Positions 52,928 to 56,619 of a stretch of DNA of 64,000 bases are shown here, piece after piece (the first letter of the stretch is position 1; every line of letters starts with the position of its first letter). This stretch comes from Icerya purchasi (taxonomy: Eukaryota; Arthropoda; Insecta; Hemiptera; Monophlebidae). The DNA lies in contig CM077116.1 of NCBI GenBank assembly GCA_039619475.1, positions 168,099,363-168,163,362 of the forward strand, in the 5' to 3' direction. The notes below the pieces were generated by a model. That model was not told where the DNA came from. It was given only the letters and a program-made list of their open reading frames with translations, and made no database searches. The position numbers were made by a program, and so were the translations under genes.

Positions 52928-53859
52928 CTAGGCCATTTTGACCCCTCTTGATTTCATTTCTGTCTCTTTCTCTTCTATTCTTTGTATAAAGTGATAAAAA
53001 TTGACAACGCAATTTTAAATCGGTCCATATGAATATAATAAAATAATCACAAAAATCCTATAAAATATAACAAACGTTACATAAAATTGGGGCATTTTTT
53101 ATAATTACGCCATGGATCATCAGGAAAAGTGTCCTGTCACGAAATTTTTTCCAAAAAAATATCACAATTTTATGTAACGAAAAAAGGTAACGAAAAAATT
53201 TTGTCGAACGGCGTAGCTAATGAAAAAGTTTACTCTTCTATAAGAATTATAGAAGAACTAGGACCTGGTGGTGAAGAGGACTTGCTCCCTTCCGAGTCCC
53301 GAAGAGCCGAGTTTTATATATAATATGTATATATTACATATACATACATGTATATACACCGCTCTTTTTTATTAAAAAAAATTCATGAGTTTTTTAAGGT
53401 ATTTTTAAACCGAATTACGTAACCAGCGTATTTTTAATATTCGCAAATATCACGGAGAACGTAAATAAAGCAATTCAAAACGAGATTTCCGTTCCTTCAA
53501 AAATACAAGATGTTCAAAAATTAGTCACCAGTAGTTTTTTACTAGCAATTATAAAATATTAATAATAATCAAGACGATAAATTACATTAAACCCCACTCA
53601 TACTGAATATTTTTAATTCAATATCCGCAATTGTGGTTTCACCAAGTCCGCCTTTACTCTAGATTAATTAGCCCGAAAAAGAAAACAAGCAATAAAAATG
53701 TAAGTAACACAAATTTATTACTAATTAAACTAACCGAATAATGAGCATAACTTACCATTTGGCGCTTGTTTCTAAAGTTATCTGATGGTATGAAATTGTA
53801 AACTGAAATTTGGCAGCCCTTTTATTAACCCGAGATAGTCGCTTCCAAACTGATCCCAT
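6583..53859 (-). CDS. Ehbp1: EHBP1 (EH domain-binding protein 1) orthologue, 13 coding exons, C-terminus outside window
   Basis: In animals EHBP1 links EHD-family ATPases and Rab8/Rab10 membranes to actin during endocytic recycling and polarised secretion. The order here is join(53756-53859, 42576-42783, 20561-20742, 15262-15359, 14958-15065, 13732-13933, 13545-13614, 10267-10442, 9855-10030, 9580-9757, 7925-8072, 7292-7380, 6583-6646), all on the complement. Every border is GT/AG, phases agree throughout, and the sum is 1803 nt (601 codons) without a stop. Residues about 1-165 form the N-terminal C2-like domain (motifs [31 protein letters not shown]). Residues about 333-441 form a calponin-homology domain ([38 protein letters not shown]). 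The C-terminal bMERB Rab-binding domain is not in the window, and I see no NPF motif in the translated part. The orthology rests on my memory of the family and is strong in both domains; small alternative exons could have been missed. Confidence 0.93.
7292..7380 (-). CDS. Ehbp1: EHBP1 exon 12 (linker)
   Basis: Encodes [15 protein letters not shown], then [13 protein letters not shown] proline/serine linker with an acidic end. Acceptor ATTTTAG, donor GTATGT. Phase 0 in, phase 2 out. Confidence 0.82.
7755..7800 (+). repeat. AAT/AAG trinucleotide microsatellite
   Basis: Tandem AAT units followed by AAG units, inside the intron between EHBP1 exons 12 and 11. Confidence 0.9.
7925..8072 (-). CDS. 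Ehbp1: EHBP1 exon 11 (linker with SPTK motif)
   Basis: Residues about 501-550. Acidic start ([11 protein letters not shown]), then [16 protein letters not shown], a short conserved island in this family. Acceptor TTTACAG, donor GTAAGC. Phase 2 in, phase 0 out. Confidence 0.88.
9580..9757 (-). CDS. Ehbp1: EHBP1 exon 10 (post-CH linker)
   Basis: Residues about 442-500. Reads [20 protein letters not shown], then RFCTDNNSD. This resembles the G-(H/Q)-E-L...S-Y-VG...TD-NS segment that follows the CH domain in EHBP1. Acceptor TTTGGAAG is pyrimidine-poor, donor GTAGTA. Phase 1 in, phase 2 out. Confidence 0.88.
9855..10030 (-). CDS. Ehbp1: EHBP1 exon 9 (calponin-homology domain, second half)
   Basis: Residues about 383-441. 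Reads [10 protein letters not shown], then [20 protein letters not shown] and [18 protein letters not shown], the typical end of an EHBP1 CH domain. Acceptor TTGCAG; the donor is the less usual but valid GTGCTT. Phase 2 in, phase 1 out. Confidence 0.95.
10267..10442 (-). CDS. Ehbp1: EHBP1 exon 8 (calponin-homology domain, first half)
   Basis: Residues about 325-383. After a short lysine-rich lead the exon gives [20 protein letters not shown], then [20 protein letters not shown]. These are the core actin-binding helices of the type-2 CH domain shared by EHBP1 and MICAL proteins. Acceptor TTTGTAG, donor GTAAGA, phase 0 in and phase 2 out. Confidence 0.95.
10443..11427. other. intron part between EHBP1 exons 8 and 7, nothing firm
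   Basis: AT-rich. An AT dinucleotide tract lies at about 11171-11197. On the minus strand 10960-11120 there is a short coding-like phrase ([14 protein letters not shown] then YEFLEV) interrupted by a stop; no family recognised. Confidence 0.4.
11480..11988 (+). mobile_element. non-LTR retrotransposon 3' end (family with GACGAGCC tail)
   Basis: The frame ending at 11904 reads as a decayed C-terminus: its last 40 residues (PFCA-like, [13 protein letters not shown] then LSISD) line up with the end of the RNase H ORF at 38347-39459. About 25 bp on comes the family tail (TTTCTGGGTGTAGGTCCCTG...) and an A-run (11967-11988). It is 5'-truncated and inserted in the intron between exons 8 and 7, opposite to gene direction. 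The long open frame is a degraded remnant, not a host gene. Confidence 0.7.
12000..13540. other. intron between EHBP1 exons 8 and 7, no feature recognised
   Basis: AT-rich sequence; open frames at 12016-12261 and 13113-13443 have no recognisable product. No splice-bordered coding segment is needed here, because exons 7 and 8 join in phase. Confidence 0.45.
13545..13614 (-). CDS. Ehbp1: EHBP1 exon 7 (short linker exon)
   Basis: Encodes R-P-S-I-E-L-K-E-Q, then [12 protein letters not shown], residues about 301-324. Acceptor TTTCTAG, donor GTATAT, phase 2 in and phase 0 out. It is short but fits exactly between exons 6 and 8. Confidence 0.83.
13732..13933 (-). CDS. Ehbp1: EHBP1 exon 6 (Ser/Asn-rich linker)
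   Basis: Encodes a serine-, asparagine- and threonine-rich stretch, residues about 234-300, beginning [10 protein letters not shown] and ending N-E-T-S-A-I-R. Acceptor TTTCGCAG, donor GTAAAG. It enters in phase 1 and leaves in phase 2. No NPF (EH-binding) tripeptide is present. Confidence 0.85.
13990..14950. other. intron between EHBP1 exons 6 and 5, pyrimidine-rich
   Basis: The plus strand is strongly T/C-rich from about 14100 to 14700, which produces long hydrophobic open frames. I could not align them to the LINE C-terminus found elsewhere, so I leave the stretch unassigned. Confidence 0.4.
14958..15065 (-). CDS. Ehbp1: EHBP1 exon 5 (linker)
   Basis: Reads [17 protein letters not shown] and continues [19 protein letters not shown]. 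This is a low-complexity linker between the C2-like and CH domains and carries no domain of its own. A long T tract and AG precede it, and the donor is GTAAGA. Phase 1 in, phase 1 out, consistent with both neighbours. The assignment depends on phase continuity and splice sites more than on conservation. Confidence 0.85.
15262..15359 (-). CDS. Ehbp1: EHBP1 exon 4 (acidic segment after C2-like domain)
   Basis: Completes the split Thr codon of exon 3, then reads [13 protein letters not shown] and an acidic run [12 protein letters not shown]. The DEDMQS-ASLMS motif follows the C2-like domain in EHBP1 proteins. Acceptor CGTAG, donor GTAGGT. It leaves in phase 1. Confidence 0.92.
16056..16168 (+). 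mobile_element. tRNA-derived SINE (copy 2, tail truncated)
   Basis: Begins CAGCCAGCTACTGTGACGCT, then TTCGTTCGGGTAGAACTGG with box-B-like GGTTCGAATTC and GCCGCACA, matching copies 1 and 3. The tail reaches TTGTCCCGGGTCA and then diverges; no A-run remains. Confidence 0.7.
16208..16377 (+). pseudogene. LINE ORF2 fragment, cut by a hAT MITE
   Basis: Translates to [20 protein letters not shown] and onward to the MITE border. This resembles the pre-reverse-transcriptase linker of jockey-like ORF2 proteins (F-x-K-L-x-x-D-I-x-x-x-N-W-S-x-V-L). The frame runs straight into the terminus of the MITE at 16378, so the LINE fragment is the older of the two. Confidence 0.45.
16378..17041. mobile_element. 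hAT-type MITE, copy A (CAGGGGCGGATCC ends)
   Basis: Left end CAGGGGCGGATCCAAAAGAA; the right end is the imperfect inverse (GTGGATCCACCACTTG). The interior shares ACGTAAAATCTTCTACGGTA and GAGGCTTCGGTT with copy B at 44332-44649. G-rich stretches lie just inside both ends. There is no matching 8-bp duplication here, possibly lost. Confidence 0.65.
17096..17960 (+). pseudogene. Tc1/mariner-like transposase relic
   Basis: The 3' half reads [20 protein letters not shown] then KLREG, followed after a stop and shift by [14 protein letters not shown]. This is a decayed form of the Tc1 C-terminus (P-P-x-S-P-D-L-N-x-I-E-N-L-W, then L-V-x-S-M-P-R-R). A possible N-terminal helix-turn-helix remnant precedes it ([11 protein letters not shown]), but the catalytic middle is missing. 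A terminal-repeat-like GTGTCCGAAAATTAATGTGA is near 17921-17945. Internally deleted and inactive. Confidence 0.6.
17975..18600 (-). pseudogene. non-LTR retrotransposon ORF2 C-terminal fragment
   Basis: Minus-strand reading: KGKSDIK, then [35 protein letters not shown] and ISWT. This is the post-reverse-transcriptase thumb motif common in non-LTR elements (R-L-x-x-x-Y-x-W-S-x-x-L-Y-G-S-E-T-W). It has several stops and lacks the RT catalytic core. A second element of the same broad type is at 62649-63413. Confidence 0.65.
19114..20143 (+). mobile_element. Harbinger-like element with MADF/BESS-type ORF, TCA duplication
   Basis: Ends AGGACCGTTTATATCTACAG and, as complement of the right end, AGGACCATTTATATCTACAG; one mismatch in 20. 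TCA at 19111-19113 and 20144-20146 flanks both ends. Subterminal GTCTG motifs recur on each side. Inside, a plus-strand frame (about 19322-19651) reads [24 protein letters not shown]-like, then a Ser/Thr linker. After a frameshift, 19656-19853 reads [24 protein letters not shown]-like. No DDE transposase is present, so the 1030-bp element is non-autonomous. The Harbinger call rests on the 3-bp duplication and the DNA-binding ORF. Confidence 0.72.
20561..20742 (-). CDS. Ehbp1: EHBP1 exon 3 (C2-like domain, C-terminal half)
   Basis: Residues about 105-165. The exon reads I-S-I-T-G-K-R-R-Q, then [25 protein letters not shown] and VFLREGKAT, a signature stretch of EHBP1. The acceptor is TTTAG just above 20742 and the donor GTAAGTATTT just below 20561. 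It enters in phase 0 and leaves in phase 2. Several open frames on the plus strand here are shadows. Confidence 0.93.
20745..21455. other. start of 21.8-kb intron 2, no feature recognised
   Basis: AT-rich intron sequence between exon 3 and the foldback at 21461. The 21065-21259 open frame is random-looking. Confidence 0.4.
21461..21698. repeat. foldback with CCCGAAAACGTTTC arms
   Basis: Two arms of about 97 bp (21461-21557 and 21600-21698) are inverted copies around a 42-bp loop. Both carry, in opposite orientation, GATGAT...CCCGAAAACGTTTC and a run resembling AATTATTTAACACTTATTTC. No coding content. Central arm motifs loosely resemble sequences reported near Penelope-like element ends. Confidence 0.7.
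21700..22950. other. intron 2 sequence, nothing recognised
   Basis: AT-rich. Open frames at 21861-22049 and 22559-22837 have no recognisable product. Confidence 0.4.
22959..23211. mobile_element. 253-bp hAT-type MITE with 8-bp target duplication
   Basis: Imperfect inverted ends CATGGGCGTCACC and (complement) CAAGTGCGTCGCC. Flanks are GTAATTGG (22951-22958) and GTAATTGA (23212-23219), 7 of 8 identical. No ORF. An 8-bp duplication with CA...TG ends indicates the hAT superfamily. Confidence 0.75.
23573..23605. repeat. AT dinucleotide microsatellite
   Basis: Uninterrupted alternating A/T. Confidence 0.95.
24654..25567. mobile_element. probable hAT-like non-autonomous element
   Basis: Ends CATGCTGGCCACTAC and (complement) CAGGGTGACCACCC are imperfect inverses. 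Flanking 8-mers GCGTCAAG and GCATCGAC share 5 bases. TTATTCCCGGTT-type motifs occur near 24690 and 24990. Inside, segments at 25010-25070 and 25488-25555 are inverted copies (CCCGATTTTGAGT and GATAATCGAACG shared). Degenerate, so boundaries are tentative. Confidence 0.45.
25600..27700. other. intron 2 sequence, nothing recognised
   Basis: AT-rich with A-runs; open frames near 27090-27528 reflect pyrimidine-rich composition. No element ends or coding similarity seen. Confidence 0.4.
27711..28562 (+). mobile_element. hairpin plus RTE-like tail unit, copy A
   Basis: Arms 27711-27914 and 27965-28166 are nearly perfect inverted copies of about 200 bp around a 50-bp loop. The loop contains AATATCTAGG and CGCAGTTTTTAATTATTATT. 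About 400 bp of non-coding sequence follows (AGGACCACAT, CGAAATCGGTTCACC) and ends TTTTGAAGTCGGTTAAAAAT. From memory, that ending resembles the 3' end of arthropod RTE retrotransposons. Copy B at 55745-56602 has the same loop, tail and spacing, so hairpin and tail behave as one unit. Confidence 0.7.
29150..29412 (+). mobile_element. LINE 3' fragment with inverted 5' part (GACGAGCC-tail family)
   Basis: 29322-29385 on the plus strand is the family tail (TCTCTGGGTAAAGATCCCTG, then AACGAGTCC) followed by an A-rich run to 29412. Immediately upstream, 29150-29316 encodes the ORF end in the opposite orientation: minus-strand [20 protein letters not shown] matches the end of the ORF at 38347-39459. 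Together the two pieces are contiguous in an intact element, but one is flipped, the layout made by twin priming during reverse transcription. Confidence 0.7.
29420..31620. other. intron 2 sequence, mostly unassigned
   Basis: Includes a 25-bp T run near 30557-30586 and a segment near 30040-30115 similar to 63362-63435. Otherwise AT-rich without coding or element signatures. Confidence 0.35.
31640..32230 (-). other. GC-richer unidentified sequence ending in poly(A), with 96-codon ORF
   Basis: Base composition is near 50% GC, against about 30% around it. On the minus strand it ends in TTACAAT followed by an A-run (T-run at 31640-31656 on plus), as expected of a reverse-transcribed insertion. 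A minus-strand frame of about 96 codons ends at 31691 and reads [40 protein letters not shown] and SVPEIVA before its stop. I do not recognise it. It could be a LINE 3' end or a processed pseudogene. Confidence 0.4.
32249..32292. repeat. TA dinucleotide microsatellite
   Basis: About 20 uninterrupted TA units beside the GC-richer insertion. Confidence 0.95.
32752..33085. mobile_element. MITE-like inverted-repeat element
   Basis: Arms 32752-32815 and 33020-33085 are inverted copies: GGCCTCGTCCTTTTTCCAAG on the left and, complemented from the right, GGCCCCGTCCTTTTTCAGCT, followed by AGTGT(C/T)AGTGAATTTTT in both. The 200-bp interior is AT-rich without an ORF. Target duplication not resolved. 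Confidence 0.55.
33100..36640. other. intron 2 sequence, no gene recognised
   Basis: Contains a G/C-rich patch near 33695-33720 and a CTGT tetranucleotide run near 33770-33784. Near 35310-35360 a short phrase, [20 protein letters not shown], might be LINE-derived but is too short to assign. The rest shows no structure I can support. Confidence 0.35.
36650..37100. mobile_element. 451-bp hAT-type MITE with 8-bp target duplication
   Basis: Flanked by ATCATTAT (36642-36649) and ATTATTAT (37101-37108), 7 of 8 identical. Ends CAGGCTCGTGTCCAG and (complement) CTAGGCCGTGTTCACG are imperfect inverses, with G-rich (GGGGGCGGGCGGGG) and C-rich tracts just inside. The interior is AT-rich without an ORF. 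The G-rich subterminal tracts recall the CAGGGGCGGATCC family. Confidence 0.7.
37718..37866. repeat. small foldback with central CCCGAAACATGTCGG
   Basis: Arms of about 50 bp (37718-37770 and 37817-37866: AAATATAATTGAAAA against TTTTCAATTATATTT) surround GTGATCCCGAAACATGTCGG. The layout recalls the foldback at 21461-21698, which also carries a CCCGAAAAC core. Confidence 0.55.
38278..39545 (-). mobile_element. 5'-truncated LINE 3' end with RNase H domain (GACGAGCC-tail family)
   Basis: The best-preserved copy of the family. A minus-strand ORF of 370 codons (38347-39459) encodes the C-terminal part of ORF2. It has an RNase H domain with D80 in FTDGS, E115 in TAEL, D140 in SDS, H187 in VPGHSG and D197 in MADS. 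A Cys/His cluster follows near residues 285-310 (C-C...[10 protein letters not shown]). The frame continues upstream only across a shift, and the element fades near 39545, so the RT domain is missing. Downstream come the tail (TTTCTGGGTGAAGGTCCTCA, GACGAGCCC) and a poly(A) (T-run 38278-38292). It sits in the largest EHBP1 intron, in gene orientation. Confidence 0.85.
39599..39641 (-). mobile_element. ultra-short LINE/SINE tail insertion with 15-bp target duplication
   Basis: Only the family tail remains on the minus strand (CGGTAAAGGTTCTCGATTGA, CGGACCC, then A-run). It is flanked by identical ACAAAAGTATAATTT at 39584-39598 and 39642-39656. The insert is about 44 bp, a real retrotransposition event that aborted almost at once. 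Confidence 0.8.
40250..40640 (+). pseudogene. jockey-like LINE ORF2 C-terminus fragment
   Basis: The plus-strand frame reads [17 protein letters not shown], then [15 protein letters not shown] and [12 protein letters not shown] before a stop. It corresponds to the R-x-G-H-T-x-L-T-H...H-I-L-x-x-C-P zinc-knuckle end of jockey-type ORF2. The first cysteines are damaged. The sequence ends in an A-rich 3' region near 40625. Confidence 0.65.
40680..42570. other. intron 2 end near exon 2, no feature recognised
   Basis: AT-rich; a G9 run lies at 41000-41008. Open frames near 41591-42030 show no recognisable product. The 42352-42618 frame overlaps exon 2 antisense and is a shadow. Confidence 0.4.
42576..42783 (-). 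CDS. Ehbp1: EHBP1 exon 2 (C2-like domain core)
   Basis: Residues about 35-104. The exon reads T-P-N-K-L-S-V-V-W, then [23 protein letters not shown] and [11 protein letters not shown], all typical of the EHBP1 N-terminal C2-like fold. Acceptor AG is the complement of 42784-42785 and donor GTAAGA the complement of 42570-42575. It starts by completing the split Trp codon and ends in phase 0. It is separated by about 11 kb from exon 1 and 21.8 kb from exon 3. Confidence 0.93.
43390..43890 (+). pseudogene. jockey-like LINE RNase H and C-terminal fragment
   Basis: Frame-shifted plus-strand readings include [18 protein letters not shown] (the G-x-x-G-N-x-x-A-D-x-A-A-K-x-A motif of LINE RNase H). 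[13 protein letters not shown] follows, then [13 protein letters not shown] and LLTECSK (zinc-knuckle region). Stops and shifts show decay. It lies in intron 1. Confidence 0.6.
44332..44649. mobile_element. hAT-type MITE, copy B (CAGGGGCGGATCC ends)
   Basis: Ends CAGGGGCGGATCCAG and (complement) CAGCGGCGGATCAACGGGG. Flanking 8-mers GACTCATC and GACCCAGC agree in 6 positions. The interior matches copy A (16378-17041) but lacks about 340 bp of its middle. Short C-run near 44621-44634. Confidence 0.72.
44660..45485. other. intron 1 sequence, nothing recognised
   Basis: AT-rich, with an A-run near 45151-45166. No coding similarity. Confidence 0.4.
45590..46380 (+). pseudogene. LINE RNase H and zinc-knuckle C-terminus
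   Basis: Plus-strand phrases across three frames: RVFTDGIHY (first catalytic Asp), [20 protein letters not shown] (H-A-G-I-x-G-N motif), and an intact stretch ending at 46380 with [20 protein letters not shown] (C-C-H-C knuckle) and a plausible natural stop. It is a TRAS/R1/jockey-type ORF2 end, frameshifted. The composition is GC-richer than surrounding DNA, so it is a relatively young insert. Confidence 0.65.
46502..46528. repeat. poly(T) tract
   Basis: A 27-bp T run in intron 1, possibly the poly(A) of a minus-strand retro-insert that I could not identify. Confidence 0.7.
47110..47310 (+). pseudogene. LINE reverse-transcriptase C-terminal fragment
   Basis: Reads [20 protein letters not shown], then [19 protein letters not shown]. 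This matches the Y-G-x-x-x-W-x-x-x-x-x-x-x-x-L-x-x-I-Q-N-K-A-L-R-I pattern after the RT thumb in jockey/R1-type elements. Confidence 0.6.
47459..47530 (+). repeat. GAAA/GAAAAA microsatellite
   Basis: Tandem purine repeat of GAAA units with GAAAAA variants in the middle. Confidence 0.93.
47580..48110 (+). pseudogene. LINE ORF2 C-terminal remnant
   Basis: Scattered plus-strand phrases: [11 protein letters not shown] (G-H-G/A-x-F of RNase H-adjacent region), [17 protein letters not shown] (S-x-x-C-x-C-G zinc-knuckle start) and [13 protein letters not shown]. Strongly decayed, probably the same insertion as 47110-47310, split by the microsatellite. Confidence 0.45.
48140..48545 (-). pseudogene. 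LINE reverse-transcriptase catalytic-domain fragment
   Basis: Minus-strand reading: [12 protein letters not shown], then [14 protein letters not shown] (a damaged F-A-D-D catalytic box, now F-V-D-N), then after shifts [20 protein letters not shown]. It is a jockey-like RT core, opposite in orientation to its LINE neighbours, and inactive because the second catalytic Asp is lost. Confidence 0.65.
48787..50628 (+). mobile_element. hAT transposon, 1.84 kb, perfect 8-bp duplication, decayed transposase
   Basis: CTTATTCC at 48779-48786 and again at 50629-50636 exactly brackets the element. Ends begin CAAAAGCGGCGTAGGGCG and (complement) CAATGGCGGGGCAAGACC. Inside, plus-strand transposase pieces lie in order: [20 protein letters not shown] and [10 protein letters not shown] (49190-49300), [18 protein letters not shown] and [12 protein letters not shown] (49340-49480), and the C-terminal dimerisation region [18 protein letters not shown] (50295-50350). 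The order matches hAT transposases of the kind annotated zinc finger MYM-type 1-like. Frameshifts, stops and a missing N-terminal part show it is dead. Confidence 0.85.
50640..51175 (+). other. GC-richer segment, possibly an LTR fragment
   Basis: A non-coding stretch directly after the hAT element with mixed composition and an end resembling an LTR (ATTACGCGACCCACAACA at about 51141-51158, followed by a leader-like purine-rich segment). No second LTR, matching TG start or primer-binding site is clear, so the call is tentative. Confidence 0.28.
51420..51758 (+). mobile_element. decayed LINE 3' end (GACGAGCC-tail family)
   Basis: One plus-strand frame gives [20 protein letters not shown] and [14 protein letters not shown], lining up with the end of the ORF at 38347-39459. 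The tail is mutated (TTTCTTGGGCTAATATTCTA) and ends in an A-run (51741-51758). An old, 5'-truncated copy. Confidence 0.6.
51920..53740. other. intron 1, exon 1-proximal part, no feature recognised
   Basis: AT-rich apart from the TA repeat at 52892-52926. The 53129-53323 open frame has no recognisable domain or splice context. Confidence 0.4.
52892..52926. repeat. TA dinucleotide microsatellite
   Basis: Uninterrupted TA units in EHBP1 intron 1. Confidence 0.95.
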
Positions 53860-53871
53860 CGTTAAATTACG
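53756..53871 (-). CDS. Ehbp1: EHBP1 exon 1 (first coding exon, start of C2-like domain)
   Basis: The start codon is the complement of 53857-53859; the 12 nt above it (53860-53871) are 5' untranslated. The reading begins M-G-S-V-W-K-R-L and continues with [13 protein letters not shown], matching the conserved N-terminus of EHBP1. It ends in the first two bases of a Trp codon at donor GTAAGT. A polypyrimidine tract and AG (53872-53873) directly precede the exon, so an upstream non-coding exon is likely but not identified. The phase-2 end fits exon 2, restoring K-W-T-P-N-K-L. Confidence 0.9.
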
Positions 53872-53979
53872 CTGAAAAAAAAAAACAAATAAAAAAAAAA
53901 CGTAAAAATAATTTTAAAAAAAATGTTTAGAAAAATACCGACTTCAAGATTTACATAAAAATTTAATAAATACGTACTC

Positions 53980-55738
53980 AAGGGGACCACCGCTCTTTCC
54001 GGCGCGAATCTTTCGGGTGCAGATTCTTTTGGGCTCTGCCTCTTTCGGCACAGGCAAACACAGACCTTTTTACAGACTAATTGCGGTGATTTTCAAGTAT
54101 CATCCGTTAAACGTTATTATCTATGTTAGTGAGAAACATGAGTTACCAAATACTGCTGTCAAAAATTTCTCCCAAAAAATACCGTTCTTCGTTAACGATT
54201 AAGTTTTTCCGTGCGTATAGCATGCTATATATGCATACATATATATATATATATATATAATCACAAAACATATATTATGGTAATCTTTAAATTAACATAC
54301 AGAATTTTCAGTACGTAAAACATCCTGTCTGGAGGATGCCCTCTTTCTTTTTTTCTGAATTCGTTTAGGAAAATTTTCGATTTTCAAAGCGCTACACTGA
54401 TTATTTTATTTTCGTATAAATTGTAATAGAGACAGTAAAAAAGAGGCTTTCAAACCTTGAATTTTTTTCAATATTCCCGATAAATGCATTGCGGGGAAAT
54501 TCTATTAAAAATTTTTTTTTCTAATTTCAATTTTTTAAAAAAATCATAGAAACGATATAACACCCAGATGCGTGAAAACAAACGATACAATTAGTATCAG
54601 TTTCATTTATGGAACTATTTCATCTTAACAGTAAAATAAAAAAGCAAAAAATTTTTATAAAACAAGAAATATGTAAAGATCATTAATAGGGTTCAGAATT
54701 AAAAAACCAAGGAGTAGTCGAGATTAGTTACGTCCATTATTTCATATGCTCTGACGTTTTAACTACGACCCTCAATTGCACCTGCATTGTTAAAGAAGTT
54801 AATCTAATTTGGTAAATCAGGTATGGAAATAAAGTGATTAAAAATTATCTTTCAGCGGAAAACCATTTCTATCATATCACGTTTTATCGCCTTTTATTTT
54901 TTAATAAACAGCAATAATATAATAAAGAAATGATCTAAATTAAGTTTATTAAAAATTAAATACCGGAATTCATACATTTCGTTTATTTGAATTGGAAATG
55001 AAATGGTTAAAAATTTTTGCGCCTTTATTTATCTTTTTCGATATTTTTTTAAAACCTAGGTAGATTCGTCAAGGAATTAAATATATAATTAAAATGGTAG
55101 ATAACAGAAGAAACTTCAATGAACGTATCCTTAAATAAACTTGCTAGATACGAATGAAAAGGGGAAAGGTAATATAACGAATATGTATTAGAAACAAATT
55201 CAATCCAGTTAAGTTACACTTTAAATGACGTAGAGTTGATTGTAATTTTTTAAATATACATTAACAAAGAAAAAAAAAAAAGGAAAAGAACAGATAATGC
55301 ATTTGACAGCTTATTAATATTAATCATCTTCGTCCGTTTTACACCACTACTGCTAACAGAACTCTTAAATTTACATCACAAAAGTCTGTCTATCTGTATT
55401 TCACGCTGAAGTCGTTATTTCAAAAAAATAGAGAGTATTTTAAAAAAGTGAATAACCTAATAAAATGATGTAAAATATGTGTTTTGTGATTATATATATA
55501 TATGTATGCATATACATATATAGCATGCTATATGCACGGAAAAACTAAATCGTTAACGAAGAACGGTATTTTTTGGGTGGAATTTTTGACACAGTATTTG
55601 GTAACTCGTGTTTCTCACTAACACAGATGATAACGTTTAACGTATGATACTTGAAAATCACCGCAGATAATCTGTAAAAAAGTTTGAGTTCGCCTGCGTC
55701 CGAAAGAATCTACGCCCGAAAAAGGATGGCCCGTACTT
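53980..55738. mobile_element. 1.75-kb element with about 260-bp terminal inverted repeats
   Basis: The left arm (about 53980-54275) and right arm (about 55480-55738) are inverted copies with high identity. Shared blocks include TGATTTTCAAGTATCAT, AATACCGTTCTTCGTTAACG and TAGCATGCTATAT, with an AT repeat at the inner end. Outer ends are GC-richer with repeats of TTTCGG. The 1.2-kb interior is AT-rich and has no ORF. The arms lie about 110 bp above the first EHBP1 coding exon. The superfamily is unknown and exact boundaries and target duplication are not resolved. The 61-codon frame at 54017-54202 lies in the arm and is not a gene. Confidence 0.75.
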
Positions 55739-55744
55739 AAAAGG

Positions 55745-56602
55745 AAAAATTAATCATTCGATAATAAAGATTAAATAAAAATGCGTTAAAAAGTAAAAAT
55801 AATTATTCGATAGGAAGATAATATAATTTTAAATTAAAATATACCTTAAAGTGTATTACGATAATTCTTATACAACATTAATACTTATATAAGCAGGCAC
55901 CAAATTAAAATTTCAATATCTAGGAATAATTTAATGAATATTTAGCGCAGTTTTTAATTATTATTATAATCTGTGACTTCAGTACCGACTTAAATAAGTA
56001 TTAATGTTATATAAGAATTATCATAATTATCGCCCTGAAATGTAATATCTTTTATCGAACAATTATTTTTTACTTTTCGTGCATTTTTATTAAATTTTTG
56101 TAGTAAATCGTGGAACCGGTATTTCTTTTTTTTAAAAAAACATTTTATTTCACGATTGTTTAACATAGTACTTAAATATCTTGTCTTAGTAAAAATCAGT
56201 TTTTTTAAAAGTAACCAGCTTGTGGCGCTAAGGCGGTTTAAAATTCGCTTTCTTTATTCAAAGCTGCATACTTCCGTTGTAATTAACATTGATACTTTTT
56301 TTTTAAATTTCATTTAAATTGCTAAAATTTTAAGTCAATCGTGGCTGCTATATTAACAAATTATCTAAAAGGACCACATTTTTTAAGTTTTTTGGGTACG
56401 AATTAGTTCATGTTCACCGATACTTATTGATTTACATATATGGTACCCACCGCCTGAACGATGTACACATTTAAATAAACAAAAAACCATTAAAATCGGT
56501 CCACATGGATGGATCAAGTATGCGCGAACAAACGTGAAAAAAAACACACAACGAACGTATAATCTATTTTTTTTTTTTTTTTGGAGTCGGTAATAAAAAT
56601 AT
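55745..56602 (+). mobile_element. hairpin plus RTE-like tail unit, copy B (diverged)
   Basis: Arms about 55745-55920 and 55985-56170 are degenerate inverted copies. The loop carries AATATCTAGGAATAATTTA and CGCAGTTTTTAATTATTATT as in copy A. The tail has TTTTAAGTCAAT, AGGACCACAT, AAAATCGGTCCACATGG and ends GGAGTCGGTAATAAAAAT. Length and order equal copy A (27711-28562). It starts directly beside the right end of the long-inverted-repeat element. Confidence 0.62.
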
Positions 56603-56619
56603 ACCGTGGTATTTCGGTT

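Noticed and set aside
54017..54202. 61-codon open frame near EHBP1 exon 1
   Set aside because: It lies wholly in the left inverted arm of a mobile element; the other arm has a diverged, broken equivalent.
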